Source of the DNA: Ralstonia sp. SET104
Lineage (GTDB): Bacteria > Pseudomonadota > Gammaproteobacteria > Burkholderiales > Burkholderiaceae
NCBI RefSeq assembly: GCF_003851545.1
Contig: NZ_BHVX01000001.1
Location: forward strand, 372,001-436,000
Direction: 5' to 3'
Length of the DNA stretch: 64,000 bases
In this document: piece after piece, positions 16,768 through 24,394 of the stretch
How the letters are laid out: every line of letters begins with the position of its first letter
Position numbering within the stretch: position 1 is the stretch's first letter
Notes under the pieces: generated by a model
Databases searched by the model: none
Told to the model about the DNA's origin: nothing
What the model saw: only the letters and a program-made list of their open reading frames with translations
Position numbers and translations under genes: made by a program

Positions 16768-17583
16768 ATGTTTTCTCATTGGTCGAAGACCTTTGCGTTC
16801 GCGCTCATGGCCTGCACCGTGGCGATGAGCACCGTCCCCGCCCACGCCGAGCTGGTTGTGCGAAACGATCTCAAGCGCGTGTTCGACGCCGCTGGTGTCA
16901 GCGGCACCTTCGTGCTGATGGATATCAGCGCCGACCGCACCTATGTCGTCGACCCGGGGCGCGCTGCGCGGCGCATCCACCCTGCATCCACGTTCAAGAT
17001 TCCGAACAGCCTGATCGCCTTCGATACGGGTGCCGTGCGCGACGATAACGAGGTGTTGCCATACGGCGGCAAGCCGCAGCCCTACAAGCAGTGGGAACAC
17101 GACATGGCGTTGCCCGAGGCGATCCGCCTGTCGGCTGTGCCGATCTATCAGGAAGTTGCGCGCCGCGTGGGTGCCGAGCGCATGCAGGCCTACGTGGACG
17201 CATTCGACTACGGCAACCGCCAGCTTGGCCGCGTGATCGACCAGTTCTGGCTGCGTGGCCCGCTGGAGATCTCCGCATTCGAAGAGGCGCGCTTCACCAG
17301 CCGCCTCGCGCTCAAGCAACTGCCGGTGAAGCCGCGCACGTGGGACATGGTCCACCGCATGTTGTTGATCGAGCAGCAGGGCGATGCCGCGCTGTATGCC
17401 AAGACAGGTGTTGCGACGGAATACCAGCCTGAGATCGGTTGGTGGGTCGGCTGGGTGGAGCGTGCCGGGCGTGTGTATGCCTTCGCACTGAACATCGACA
17501 TGCCGCGTGAAGGCGATATGGCCAAGCGCATTCCGCTGGGCAAGCAGTTGATGCAAGCGCTGGCGGTGTGGCCGACGCCCTGA
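16768..17583 (+). CDS. blaOXA: Class D beta-lactamase, OXA-60 family
   Basis: A 271-residue periplasmic serine beta-lactamase. Signal peptide about 1-27 (ends PAHA). Catalytic STFK at 74-77 (Ser74 nucleophile, Lys77 expected to be carboxylated), SAV at 122-124, YGN at 148-150 and KTG at 212-214 are all intact, and the length equals that of OXA-60 as I recall it. Family members are chromosomal, inducible oxacillinases with weak carbapenem hydrolysis, found in Ralstonia. ATG chosen by AAGGAG upstream and by the signal peptide. Expression is probably under the divergent RP3-type gene. The exact allele number cannot be given without a database. Confidence 0.96.
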   Translation: MFSHWSKTFAFALMACTVAMSTVPAHAELVVRNDLKRVFDAAGVSGTFVLMDISADRTYVVDPGRAARRIHPASTFKIPNSLIAFDTGAVRDDNEVLPYGGKPQPYKQWEHDMALPEAIRLSAVPIYQEVARRVGAERMQAYVDAFDYGNRQLGRVIDQFWLRGPLEISAFEEARFTSRLALKQLPVKPRTWDMVHRMLLIEQQGDAALYAKTGVATEYQPEIGWWVGWVERAGRVYAFALNIDMPREGDMAKRIPLGKQLMQALAVWPTP

Positions 17584-17603
17584 ACCTTAAAGGGTTGCAC
17601 GCG

Positions 17604-17633
17604 GGGTATTCCGATTTTCAATCAGGAATACCC
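17604..17633 (+). terminator. Hairpin downstream of blaOXA
   Basis: A perfect 9-bp inverted repeat GGGTATTCC (17604-17612) / GGAATACCC (17625-17633) with a 12-nt loop, 20 bp after the blaOXA stop. It lacks a T-tract, so it may stabilise the 3' end rather than terminate intrinsically. Confidence 0.5.
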
Positions 17634-17790
17634 GGAGGTTCGGCTCAGAATTAAGTTGTAGGACTATTGTTTCTGCAAACAATTGTTGCGTAAGGCCGCT
17701 ACAAAATGGTCAGTAAAAAACGTCAAGCGAGGTCGTTCGCACACGACTGAATACCGTGAAAGGCCCGAGGGTCGGGTACAGGGGGCTGTT

Positions 17791-18255
17791 ATGCGCACGC
17801 GTTATACGAAGGGAATTGTTGCGGTGGTGGCGGCCGTTGGCGCTACCGGAGCGCTAGCGGCGGGAAGCCAGACCAGTGGCACCATCCAATTTACTGGCAC
17901 CGTTCTGGGTGCCGGATACAGCGTGACGGCAGCACCGCGTGCGGCAGGTGCGGCAGGTGCCGCAAGTGCGACCAACGGGTTGGAGACACACGCGGCCGCA
18001 TCCGGTGGACAAGTGGTTGTGGATTTCAGCACGCTCGCAGCGCGCCCAGTACCGGCGGTGGTATCGGTGGCGGCACGCACTAAAGCTTCGCCGACGTGGC
18101 AGCGCGTAGGAGCAGCCCGCAACGAAACCGGCGTCCGGGCCCAATACGTTGGCTTCAAAGGCAACGTACTTGCCGGCAAAAACGGCACACTCACGCTATC
18201 GAGTGCGCTATCGGCGCAACCCGTGCTGGTCGTGATTATGGTCGCATATCGATAG
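17791..18255 (+). CDS. Secreted fimbrial-like protein of unknown function
   Basis: A 154-residue protein with a clear Sec signal peptide (about 1-23, ending ALAAG). The mature start, SQTSGTIQFTGTVL, resembles the donor-strand and first-strand region of type 1-like fimbrial subunits, and the protein is rich in beta-prone Val/Thr/Ala. No cysteine pair is present and there is no chaperone or usher gene nearby, so a pilus subunit role is uncertain. It stands alone between blaOXA and opgD with its own terminator. Start at 17791 with AGGGGG upstream; an in-frame upstream extension to 17683 would bury the signal peptide. Confidence 0.65.
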   Translation: MRTRYTKGIVAVVAAVGATGALAAGSQTSGTIQFTGTVLGAGYSVTAAPRAAGAAGAASATNGLETHAAASGGQVVVDFSTLAARPVPAVVSVAARTKASPTWQRVGAARNETGVRAQYVGFKGNVLAGKNGTLTLSSALSAQPVLVVIMVAYR

Positions 18256-18280
18256 GCGAGGATTTTTCCTCGCCTTTTTT
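18254..18280 (+). terminator. Rho-independent terminator of the fimbrial-like gene
   Basis: A perfect 9-bp stem AGGCGAGGA (18254-18262) / TCCTCGCCT (18267-18275), 4-nt loop, then five T residues. The stem begins inside the stop codon (TAG, 18253-18255). Confidence 0.9.
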
Positions 18281-18297
18281 ATTGGCGGCGCGGGGGC

Positions 18298-19911
18298 TTA
18301 CGCAGCCACCGGCCCGACCGGCGATTGGAATGGGTGGTACTGATACAGCCATGTCTCCGACAACGGCTTGCCATCCACCCGCAGGAACAGCCGCATGTCC
18401 ACCGGCTCCTTGCCGTCGACCGTCAGATCAAACTGCGCACGCCAGTGGCCCGGCACGCCGTTGGGCACCGCTTCGGTAAATACGTACGAGAACGTGCCGC
18501 GCGAGCTGCTCAGCACCGCCTCAGGTTTCGTGCCGAAGGGGAGCTTCTCCAGCGGGCCGCCCTTGAACTCCACCATGAACTTGCGCACGCCATGCGGACG
18601 GGGCTGGCCCGGTTGGCCACCGTTGCCCATGCGCGTGGCTATGCAGCGCGCCAGTTGCGTCGGATACGGTTCATCGGCCAGCCAGTGCAGGCGATAGCGC
18701 AGGCGGTACTGGCTGCCTGCGCGCGCCGGTGCCTTCGGCACCCACATGGCGACGACGTTGTCGTGGATCTCGTCGTCGGTCGGGATCTCGATGAGCTGCA
18801 CGGCACCTTCGCCCCAGCCCTCCAGCGGCTCGACCCACAGGCTCGGGCGGCGCTCGTAATGCACACCGTCCTGGTAGTTGTTGAAATCACGATCGCGCTG
18901 CAGCAGGCCGAAGCCGCGCGGGTTGTTGTCGCCAAAGGCCGAAGCCATCGTGCGCGGCGGATCATTCAGCGGGCGCCAGATGCGCTCGCCGCTGCCCGTC
19001 CATAGGGCGAGGCCATCGGAGTCGTGCACCTCGGGGCGCCAGTCGGTGGCGGTGCCCTTGGCGGTTTCCGAAAACCAATACATCGACGTGGCCGGGGCGA
19101 TGCCGAAGCGGTCGATGTCGCGGCGCAAAAAGATCGCCGTGTCGATGTCCATTACCACACCCTTCGTGCGGTGCATGACGAAGCGGTACGCGCCCGTGAT
19201 GCTCGGGCCGTCGAGCAGCGTGTAGATCGTCACGGAATCGGCGCGGTTGTCGGCCGGTGTGTCGAACCACACGTGCGTGAAGTTGGGGAATTCTTCCGGC
19301 TTGCCGGCCTGCGCCACATCCAGCGCAATGCCGCGGGCCGAGAGGCCGTACTGATACAGCTCGCCGATGGCGCGGAAGTACGACGCGCCCAGGAAGGCAA
19401 CCCAATCATTCTTCTTCCAGTCGAGCTTCTTCTGGTCGCCCAGACGGCTTTCCTGGAAGCGAAAGCCAGAGAAACCGCTGCCTCGCGGCAGCTTGCGTGC
19501 GGGGCTGTCGGCGGGCATGTCGAAGTACGACTCGTCGTAGACGATCTCGCGCGCGGCGCCTTTCTCCAAGACATGCATGCGCACCGGCGCGCGGAAGAAC
19601 GTGCCCAGGTGGAAGAACGTCACTGGAAACTGGCCGGGGCCGTCGGCAAACAGCGCATGGGCGGTGTCGAACTTGATCTTGCCGTGCGCCTCGTAATCGA
19701 TCTTGGCGAGGATGTCGGCCGGCGCGGTGGCCGGCGGCGTGTACGGCTTGCCGGCCATTGTGCGGGCGCGCTCGATCAGTGCATCGAAAGAAAACGGCGC
19801 AGCATCGCCCAGCCTGACGCGATTGGCTGCCAGCGCTTCAGGCGTGATGCCGAGCGCCGCCAGTGTGGCGGTCACGGATGCGGAGGCAAGAAGGGTTCGA
19901 CGTGTGACCAT
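18298..19911 (-). CDS. opgD: Glucan biosynthesis protein D (periplasmic OpgG/OpgD family)
   Basis: A 537-residue periplasmic protein of osmoregulated periplasmic glucan (OPG) synthesis. The start at 19911 gives a twin-arginine signal (VTRRTLLASASV, cleavage near ALAAN), matching the Tat-exported OpgD rather than OpgG; an in-frame Met at 19953 would add 14 residues. Family segments seen: FLGASYFRAIGELYQYGLSARG, FPNFTHVWFDTP, SITGAYRF, FGIAPATSMYWF, DNNPRGFGLLQRDRDF, YERRPSLWVEP and the C-terminal SETWLYQYHP. E. coli OpgD has 551 residues. The family acts on beta-glucan backbones in the periplasm. No opgH is nearby, so this copy is separate from an opgGH operon. Confidence 0.93.
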   Translation of the reverse strand: MVTRRTLLASASVTATLAALGITPEALAANRVRLGDAAPFSFDALIERARTMAGKPYTPPATAPADILAKIDYEAHGKIKFDTAHALFADGPGQFPVTFFHLGTFFRAPVRMHVLEKGAAREIVYDESYFDMPADSPARKLPRGSGFSGFRFQESRLGDQKKLDWKKNDWVAFLGASYFRAIGELYQYGLSARGIALDVAQAGKPEEFPNFTHVWFDTPADNRADSVTIYTLLDGPSITGAYRFVMHRTKGVVMDIDTAIFLRRDIDRFGIAPATSMYWFSETAKGTATDWRPEVHDSDGLALWTGSGERIWRPLNDPPRTMASAFGDNNPRGFGLLQRDRDFNNYQDGVHYERRPSLWVEPLEGWGEGAVQLIEIPTDDEIHDNVVAMWVPKAPARAGSQYRLRYRLHWLADEPYPTQLARCIATRMGNGGQPGQPRPHGVRKFMVEFKGGPLEKLPFGTKPEAVLSSSRGTFSYVFTEAVPNGVPGHWRAQFDLTVDGKEPVDMRLFLRVDGKPLSETWLYQYHPFQSPVGPVAA

Positions 19912-20113
19912 AGGTGCCTGTGATGTGTCTGAAGAATAAGAACAGTCCGACATGGTAACGCGGGCGGGGGTTCCGAAGCGGGCTCCGGACTCCTCCGGAT
20001 AGCTGATCCATTGCCATCCGGGCGCCGAAAACCGCCGTTCGTCGCAAGCGGTTTGAGCGCCACAGTGCTGGCAACCATACTTCACCTCAAATCGAATCGG
20101 GGAGGCGGAGACG

Positions 20114-21259
20114 ATGCGGCGACTTCATAACATGGGCATCGCTTTCGTACTGGCGTGTGAGGCGCACAACGCGCTCGCCGCACCGTGTGACGTCCCGGTT
20201 CAATTGAACGACGGCTGGCAGATCGAAGCCAGCCCGAGCACCGCTGGCTTCGACACCGACCGCCTCTGCGCTGTCCTGCGCAACCTTGCCGATGGCGATA
20301 TCAACTTCCACAGCCTGCTCGTCGTGCGCCACGGCCGACTGGTGGCCGAGGTCTACCGGCCCGGCAAGGACGAGCGCATCAAAGATCTGTTCCGCACGAC
20401 GAGAACCTTCGGCCCGACCGCCGTGCACGACGTCCGATCGATCAGCAAATCGGTGACGAGCCTGTTGTGGGGCATTGCGCAGGCGCAGGGCAAGATGCCG
20501 CCGCTTGATACGCCCGCGTTGTCGCTGTTTCCGGATCTGGCGGATCTCAACGGACAAGGGCGCGAGGCGATCACGCTGGCGCAGATGTTTTCCATGTCGA
20601 GCGGCCTGGCCTGGAACGAATGGAAGTCGACCGGCTTGCTGGACAACGACGAATTTGGCCTGATCTGGCGCAGCGCGCAGGTGCACTACGTGTTCGATCG
20701 GCCCATGGCAGCGCCGGCTGGTGCGCAGTTCAATTACAGCGGCGGCAATACGGCGGTATTGGCGCAGTTGCTGGTGGCGCGTGCAGGCGTGTCGCTGCCC
20801 GAGTACGCACGCAAGCAACTCTTTGAACCGCTGGGCATTTCTGACTGGGAGTGGGTGGACGATTTTCGTGGCCGCCCGATGGCGCATGCGGGGCTGCGGC
20901 TACGGCCGCGCGATCTTGCCCGCATTGGGCAGCTCGTATTGCAGCACGGCGAGTGGCAGGGCCGCCAGATCGTGCCCGCCGCGTGGATTGCGGAATCGAC
21001 GCAGCCGCGCATCGACACCGGTATCGAACCCGGCTTGCAGTACGGCTACCAATGGTGGCTTGGCAAGGTGCAAGCGGCCGGCAGCGAGCAAGCGTGGGTG
21101 GGCGGTATCGGCCGGGGCGGGCAGCGCCTCTGGATCGTGCCGGGGCTGGATATGGTGGTGGTTGCCACCGCCGGCGATTACAACCAGCGAGCCATCTGGA
21201 CGCAGGCCGCGACGTTGTTTCAGCAGGTGATGGCGACGGCGCAGCCCGCCCCCAAGTGA
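20114..21259 (+). CDS. Class C beta-lactamase-fold serine hydrolase
   Basis: A 381-residue exported hydrolase (signal peptide about 1-22, ending ALA). Active-site SISK at 109-112 (Ser109 nucleophile, Lys112) and Y208-S-G of the YxN/YSG motif are present. The third motif is GRGGQR rather than a KTG/HxG typical of true AmpC, so an esterase or peptidase-like role is more likely than drug hydrolysis. The protein is divergent from opgD with about 200 bp between, and convergent with the DUF1854 gene. Family sure, substrate unknown. Confidence 0.85.
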   Translation: MRRLHNMGIAFVLACEAHNALAAPCDVPVQLNDGWQIEASPSTAGFDTDRLCAVLRNLADGDINFHSLLVVRHGRLVAEVYRPGKDERIKDLFRTTRTFGPTAVHDVRSISKSVTSLLWGIAQAQGKMPPLDTPALSLFPDLADLNGQGREAITLAQMFSMSSGLAWNEWKSTGLLDNDEFGLIWRSAQVHYVFDRPMAAPAGAQFNYSGGNTAVLAQLLVARAGVSLPEYARKQLFEPLGISDWEWVDDFRGRPMAHAGLRLRPRDLARIGQLVLQHGEWQGRQIVPAAWIAESTQPRIDTGIEPGLQYGYQWWLGKVQAAGSEQAWVGGIGRGGQRLWIVPGLDMVVVATAGDYNQRAIWTQAATLFQQVMATAQPAPK

Positions 21260-21272
21260 CGGGCCGCGTGGT

Positions 21273-21752
21273 TCAGAGGAACCGGTCGAGAATCTTGCGG
21301 CTGGGTTTGTCCAGCGCAAATTGATCGCGAATCAGGTAATGGATGCCGTGGCTGTCTGAGATCAGCAGCGTGTTGCCGGTCAGGCGGCGGATGTCTTCTT
21401 CGCCGCGCAGCACGAGGTCCGTCTGGCCGCGGTCGGTCTGTACGGTCCATGTGCTGGGCGTGGCGTAGGTCGATACGCCAACGATCTTGCGGATCTCGGG
21501 CATGAATTCGCGTGCGCCGAGTTCGGCTTCGATCAGCGCGCGCATGGGCGCGGGCAGCGCATTCGGCTGTGCGATCCATGCCAGCTCGCGGCCATCGGTG
21601 CTCATCAGGCTCAGGCCCTCGCTGGCAGCGGAAATCGGAAACGCGCGCACGGCCACCACACCTTCATGTGCGGTGCCGTCGGCCAGGGTCATGACAAGCT
21701 TGCCCAAGCCGTTGCGGCTCAGGGTGAAATCGGGCGTTTGCATCGCAGTCAT
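21273..21752 (-). CDS. Cyanophycin-associated DUF1854 family protein
   Basis: A 159-residue DUF1854 protein, second gene of a minus-strand pair with the ABC transporter (13 bp gap). Recognisable segments: EGLSLMSTDGRELAWI, EAELGAREFMPEIRKI, and VQTDRGQTDLVLRGEEDIRRL with SDSHGIHYLIRD. The family recurrently sits with cyanophycin synthetase genes and an ABC exporter-like protein in Burkholderiales. No enzymatic motif is visible. A role in cyanophycin granule metabolism is inferred from this conserved neighbourhood. Confidence 0.85.
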   Translation of the reverse strand: MTAMQTPDFTLSRNGLGKLVMTLADGTAHEGVVAVRAFPISAASEGLSLMSTDGRELAWIAQPNALPAPMRALIEAELGAREFMPEIRKIVGVSTYATPSTWTVQTDRGQTDLVLRGEEDIRRLTGNTLLISDSHGIHYLIRDQFALDKPSRKILDRFL

Positions 21753-21765
21753 TTCAATTAGGGAA

Positions 21766-24102
21766 TTACTGCGCCGAATGCGCCGAATGCGCCGGATCGG
21801 CTGGCGCGGCGGCGTCCACGCGTTCGCCGTCGCTGGTCAAATCGGTGTCGGCATCAACATTGCGGGCCTGCGCCTGATAGAGCTTGTAGTACGCGCCTTC
21901 GCGCGCGAGCAGCTCGTCGTGGTTGCCAACTTCAACGATCTGGCCCCGGTCCATGACGACCAGACGATCCGCCTTGCGCAGCGTCGACAAACGGTGCGCG
22001 ATGGCGATGGTCGTGCGGCCCTGGACCAGGTTGTCGAGCGCCTTCTGAATTTCTTTTTCGGTGGTCGTATCCACCGACGACGTGGCCTCGTCCATGATCA
22101 GAATGCGGGGGTTGATGAGCAGCGCGCGCGCAATTGAAATGCGCTGGCGCTCGCCGCCCGACAGCGCCTGGCCGCGCTCGCCCACCAGCGAGTCATAGCC
22201 GTGCGGCAGGCGCAGGATGAACTCGTGCGCGTGGGCGGCACGCGCCGCGGCGACGATTTCCTCGCGCGTGGCGCCGGGTTTGCCGTAGGCGATGTTGTCT
22301 GCAATCGTGCCGAAGAACAGGAACGGCTCCTGCAGCACGAGGCCGATGTTGCGGCGGAATTCCGACACGGGCAGCGAGCGGATATCGACGCCGTCCACGC
22401 GGATCGCGCCTTCCGACACATCGTAGAAGCGGCAGATCAGGTTCACGAGCGTGCTTTTGCCCGATCCGCTGTGGCCCACCAGCCCGATCATCTCGCCCGG
22501 CCGGATCGACAGGTTCAGGCCGCGGATCACAGCACGATTGCCGTAGCGGAAGCCCAGGTCACGCAGCTCGATCGCGCCGTTCACCTTCTCGATATGTACG
22601 GGCTTGGCCGGTTCCGGCACGCTCGACACGTGGTCGAGAATGTCGAAGATACGCTTGGCGCCGGCTGCCGCCTTCTGCGTGACGGACACGATCCGGCTCA
22701 TTGAGTCCAGGCGCGTGTAGAAGCGGCTGATATAGGTCAGGAACGCCACCAGAACGCCCACGGTGATGGCGTCGTGCGTGACCTGCCAGATCCCGAAGAT
22801 CCAGACCACCAGCAGCCCGATTTCGGTCAGCAGCGTCACCGTCGGCGTGAACATCGACCACACCGCGTTGACACGGTCGTTGATGGCGAGGTTGTGCCGG
22901 TTGGCCTCGGTAAAGCGCATCACTTCGCGCTTTTCCTGGGCGAATGCTTTGACCACACGGATGCCCGGGATCGTATCGGCCAGCACGTTGGTGATTTCCG
23001 ACCAGATCCGGTCGATCTTCTCGAAGCCGTGGCGCAGCCGGTCGCGCACCAGATGGATCATCCACGCGATGAACGGCAGCGGCACCAGCGTGACGAGCGC
23101 CAGCCACGGGTTGATCGAGACCAGAATGATTGCCGTCATTGCGATCATCAGCACGTCGGTGGCGAAATCGAGCAGGTGCAACGACAGGAATACGCTGATC
23201 CGGTCGCTCTCAGAGCCGATGCGCGCCATCAGGTCGCCCGTGCGCTTGCCGCCGAAGTATTCGAGCGACAGCTTGAGCAGGTGATCATAGGTTGTCGTGC
23301 GCAGGTCGGCGCTGATGCGCTCGGACACGCGCGCTAGCAGGTAGGTGCGCGCCCAGCCCAGCACCCATGCCACCAACGCGGCGCCAAACAGGCCGGACAG
23401 GTAGAGCGTGACCAGGTGGTAGTCGACAGGTTGGCCGTTCTGGTATGGGATCAGCACCTTGTCCATCAAGGGCATCGTCAGATACGGCGGCACCAGGGTG
23501 GCGGCCGTGCCGATCAACAGCAGGGCGAAACCGGCCAGTAATTCCCACTGATACGGCCGGGCGAAGCGCCACAGGCGCAGCAGCGCCCAGGTGGAAGGGG
23601 GCTGTTCCAGCTCGCGGCTGCATTGCGGGCACGTGTCTTCGCCGGGTGGCAGCGGTGCCTTGCAGGTTGGGCAGACATCCGTGTCGGCTTGGGCGGGTTG
23701 GGTGCCTGCGGTCAGCGCGTTGCGGTGGGCGTCGAACATGTCGGCCAACCGCAGGGCGTTGGTGTTATGGCCCAGCGTGTAGCGCCAGCTCGCCAACCGG
23801 CGCTGGCCGTCGGACAGCTCCAGCGTGCCAACACCGGCGTGGTCGCTGTGGGCGAGCGTCATGCCGGGGGTGATGTCCCAGCTTTGCAAGTCCTTTTCAC
23901 CAGGGGCCTGCCCGATCAGGCGACAGTTCGTAACAACCAGCCAGCCTTGGGTAAAATGCAGCCTTGCGTCCAAATCCAGCTGCAGCCCGGCCAGGACGGT
24001 TTCTTCTGGAGCGAGGCTTGAGCCGAGCGCGACACTCCAGGGTTCCTGAGCGCGGGCGATGGCACGAATGGATGATGCGGACGATGGGGAGAGCTGGGTC
24101 AT
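21766..24102 (-). CDS. Cyanophycin-associated ABC transporter (fused TMD-NBD) with N-terminal zinc ribbon
   Basis: A 778-residue half-transporter of the exporter type. Residues 1-135 are an unusual N-terminal domain, followed by a zinc ribbon (C144-C147 and C158-C161). Six transmembrane helices (about 180-480) and a C-terminal ATPase follow: Walker A GHSGSGKST, signature LSGGERQR, Walker B ILIMDEATSS, with H-loop IAHRLST. The start at 24102 (MTQLSPS) is preferred. It is divergent from the cphA pair and cotranscribed with DUF1854. The association with cyanophycin is known from genomic context in related genera; the transported substrate is not known. Confidence 0.88.
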   Translation of the reverse strand: MTQLSPSSASSIRAIARAQEPWSVALGSSLAPEETVLAGLQLDLDARLHFTQGWLVVTNCRLIGQAPGEKDLQSWDITPGMTLAHSDHAGVGTLELSDGQRRLASWRYTLGHNTNALRLADMFDAHRNALTAGTQPAQADTDVCPTCKAPLPPGEDTCPQCSRELEQPPSTWALLRLWRFARPYQWELLAGFALLLIGTAATLVPPYLTMPLMDKVLIPYQNGQPVDYHLVTLYLSGLFGAALVAWVLGWARTYLLARVSERISADLRTTTYDHLLKLSLEYFGGKRTGDLMARIGSESDRISVFLSLHLLDFATDVLMIAMTAIILVSINPWLALVTLVPLPFIAWMIHLVRDRLRHGFEKIDRIWSEITNVLADTIPGIRVVKAFAQEKREVMRFTEANRHNLAINDRVNAVWSMFTPTVTLLTEIGLLVVWIFGIWQVTHDAITVGVLVAFLTYISRFYTRLDSMSRIVSVTQKAAAGAKRIFDILDHVSSVPEPAKPVHIEKVNGAIELRDLGFRYGNRAVIRGLNLSIRPGEMIGLVGHSGSGKSTLVNLICRFYDVSEGAIRVDGVDIRSLPVSEFRRNIGLVLQEPFLFFGTIADNIAYGKPGATREEIVAAARAAHAHEFILRLPHGYDSLVGERGQALSGGERQRISIARALLINPRILIMDEATSSVDTTTEKEIQKALDNLVQGRTTIAIAHRLSTLRKADRLVVMDRGQIVEVGNHDELLAREGAYYKLYQAQARNVDADTDLTSDGERVDAAAPADPAHSAHSAQ

Positions 24103-24394
24103 CAATGGCGCAAAGAATTCAAAAAGCGCGTCCAAATGGCCCCAAAAACAGCCCAAAACGGGAAAAGGACGAACATAAATCAGGGCAAGAGTGCGGCGTC
24201 GCGTGTGTTGCGGCCTGCAAATTTTGCTCGCAAGTATACATAGCCACGCGAGCCAGGCGTTTTGTGCGCTGCACAATGCACTTCGGGCTCAAGACGTCAA
24301 CGCCGACGCCGTTGTAACGTTATTGAAAGGTAACGGTTCGATTTCACGGGCCGACTTCACGCGTACATCGCCCCCTGCTTTCCAAGCAAATTCC

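Noticed and set aside
20114-21259. A second acquired beta-lactamase (class C) next to blaOXA
   Set aside because: The SxxK and YSG motifs fit the fold, but the KTG box is absent, so a drug-hydrolysing AmpC is not supported.
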